Origin: Thiomargarita sp.
GTDB taxonomy: Bacteria > Pseudomonadota > Gammaproteobacteria > Beggiatoales > Beggiatoaceae
Length of the DNA: 6,348 nucleotides
NCBI GenBank assembly: GCA_030618965.1
Contig: JAUXCJ010000067.1
Location: 1 to 6,348 of the forward strand
Direction of reading: 5' to 3'
This document shows positions 5,700 through 6,348 of the stretch, one piece after another. Made by a program: the position numbers and the translations under genes. Every line of letters begins with the position of its first letter. The first letter of the stretch is position 1. The notes beneath the pieces are model-generated. The model had not been told where the DNA came from and made no database searches. It saw only the letters and a list, made by a program, of their open reading frames with translations.

Positions 5700-6348
5700 A
5701 TGAAAAAATTGTTGATATATTTGTCAAGCATCCTAATTGTGATTAGCGGATGTACTCAAGATGCCCCTAATCAACAAAGGAGTTTGAAAATGAATAACAA
5801 TGAGTTGGAAATTGCCACTTTTGCAGGAGGTTGCTTTTGGTGTGTGGAATCTGGTTTTGAGAAACTTTCCGGCGTTTCTGAAGTTATCTCTGGTTATACG
5901 GGCGGTCATTTGAAAAATCCAACTTACAAGCAGGTTTCTTCTGGCGGAACTGGGCATATCGAAGCAGTTCAGGTTCATTATGATCCCAAGCAGATTGCTT
6001 ATGAAATCTTGCTGGAATCATTTTGGCGGCAGATAAACCCCACTGATAATGGTGGACAGTTTGTAGATAGGGGGGATCAATACCGCCCGGCTATTTTTTA
6101 CCATAACGAGACTCAAAAGGCACTTGCGGAAAAATCACGCGCTGCGCTTGAAGCATCGGGGCGTTTTAAGAATAAAATTTTAACCGAGATTTTGCCTGTT
6201 GAACATTTTTATCCTGCCGAGGATTACCATCAGGATTATTATAAAAAGAATCCAATCCGATACAAGTTATATCGCTACAATTCCGGACGAGATCAGTTTT
6301 TGGAAAAAACCTGGGGGGATGCACTGGAAATCAGTTCAAAAAGTTACC
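5700..6348 (+). CDS. msrA: Peptide-methionine (S)-S-oxide reductase MsrA, lipoprotein form (3' end outside window)
   Basis: Reduces methionine-S-sulfoxide in proteins back to methionine. 216 codons are visible and the frame is open at the right edge. It begins with a lipoprotein signal: KK, a hydrophobic core and the lipobox ISGC with lipidated Cys18, followed by Thr, which favours the outer membrane over inner-membrane retention. The catalytic motif is GGCFWC (43-48, nucleophile Cys45, possible resolving Cys48), with GHIEAV (85-90, Glu88), DRGDQYR (123-129) and the C-terminal AEDYHQDYYKKNP and SGR-FL-WG signatures. ATG at 5700 is preferred because AAGGAG (5688-5693) is 6 bases upstream; an adjacent in-frame ATG at 5697 is only 3 bases away. 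It starts 12 bases after the NACHT stop, so co-transcription is likely. A complete MsrA domain is present; the remaining sequence may be a linker to an MsrB domain. Confidence 0.96.
   Translation, partial: MKKLLIYLSSILIVISGCTQDAPNQQRSLKMNNNELEIATFAGGCFWCVESGFEKLSGVSEVISGYTGGHLKNPTYKQVSSGGTGHIEAVQVHYDPKQIAYEILLESFWRQINPTDNGGQFVDRGDQYRPAIFYHNETQKALAEKSRAALEASGRFKNKILTEILPVEHFYPAEDYHQDYYKKNPIRYKLYRYNSGRDQFLEKTWGDALEISSKSY
5776..5782 (+). promoter_or_regulatory. Internal SD site within msrA
   Basis: AAAGGAG lies 7 bases before an in-frame ATG at 5790 (Met31), just after the lipoprotein signal and linker and just before the MsrA catalytic domain. Initiation here would give a complete cytoplasmic MsrA. 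Confidence 0.55.

Overview
The window comes from an AT-rich bacterial chromosome. Compact genes, good Shine-Dalgarno (SD) sites and an outer-membrane-type lipoprotein signal point to a Gram-negative. The style of the genes (NACHT NTPase with a degenerate formylglycine-enzyme-like domain, DUF58 protein, MsrA lipoprotein) suggests a gammaproteobacterium such as a Thiotrichales/Beggiatoa-type sulfur bacterium. That placement is inference from family resemblance, not shown by the sequence.

Layout. Positions 1-508 are AT-rich and hold no credible gene, only a possible promoter close to the first gene. Positions 509-1111 (+) encode a nitroreductase-family flavoprotein. The convergent gap at 1112-1358 contains a 188-bp element with near-perfect terminal inverted repeats, probably a MITE-like insertion. 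Positions 1359-2663 (-) encode a membrane-anchored DUF58 protein, whose start could be extended to 2711. A short divergent promoter region leads to a 971-residue NACHT-type STAND NTPase at 2772-5687 (+). It is followed after only 12 bp by msrA at 5700 (+), a lipoprotein-type methionine sulfoxide reductase that runs off the right edge.

How they may work together. The NACHT gene and msrA look like one transcription unit. The NACHT protein has intact nucleotide-binding motifs, a short N-terminus with no recognised effector, a truncated FGE/C-type-lectin-like domain and a long Ala/Leu/Arg-rich helical tail. Bacterial NACHT proteins are often conflict or antiphage proteins, so a sensor or defence role is plausible but not demonstrated. 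The most unusual signals are inside this gene. One is an abrupt switch in leucine codon usage over the helical tail. Others are a G8 and a C7 homopolymer that could allow frameshifting, and a perfect short palindrome. MsrA also has an in-frame internal ATG with its own strong SD site, which could give both an exported and a cytoplasmic enzyme.
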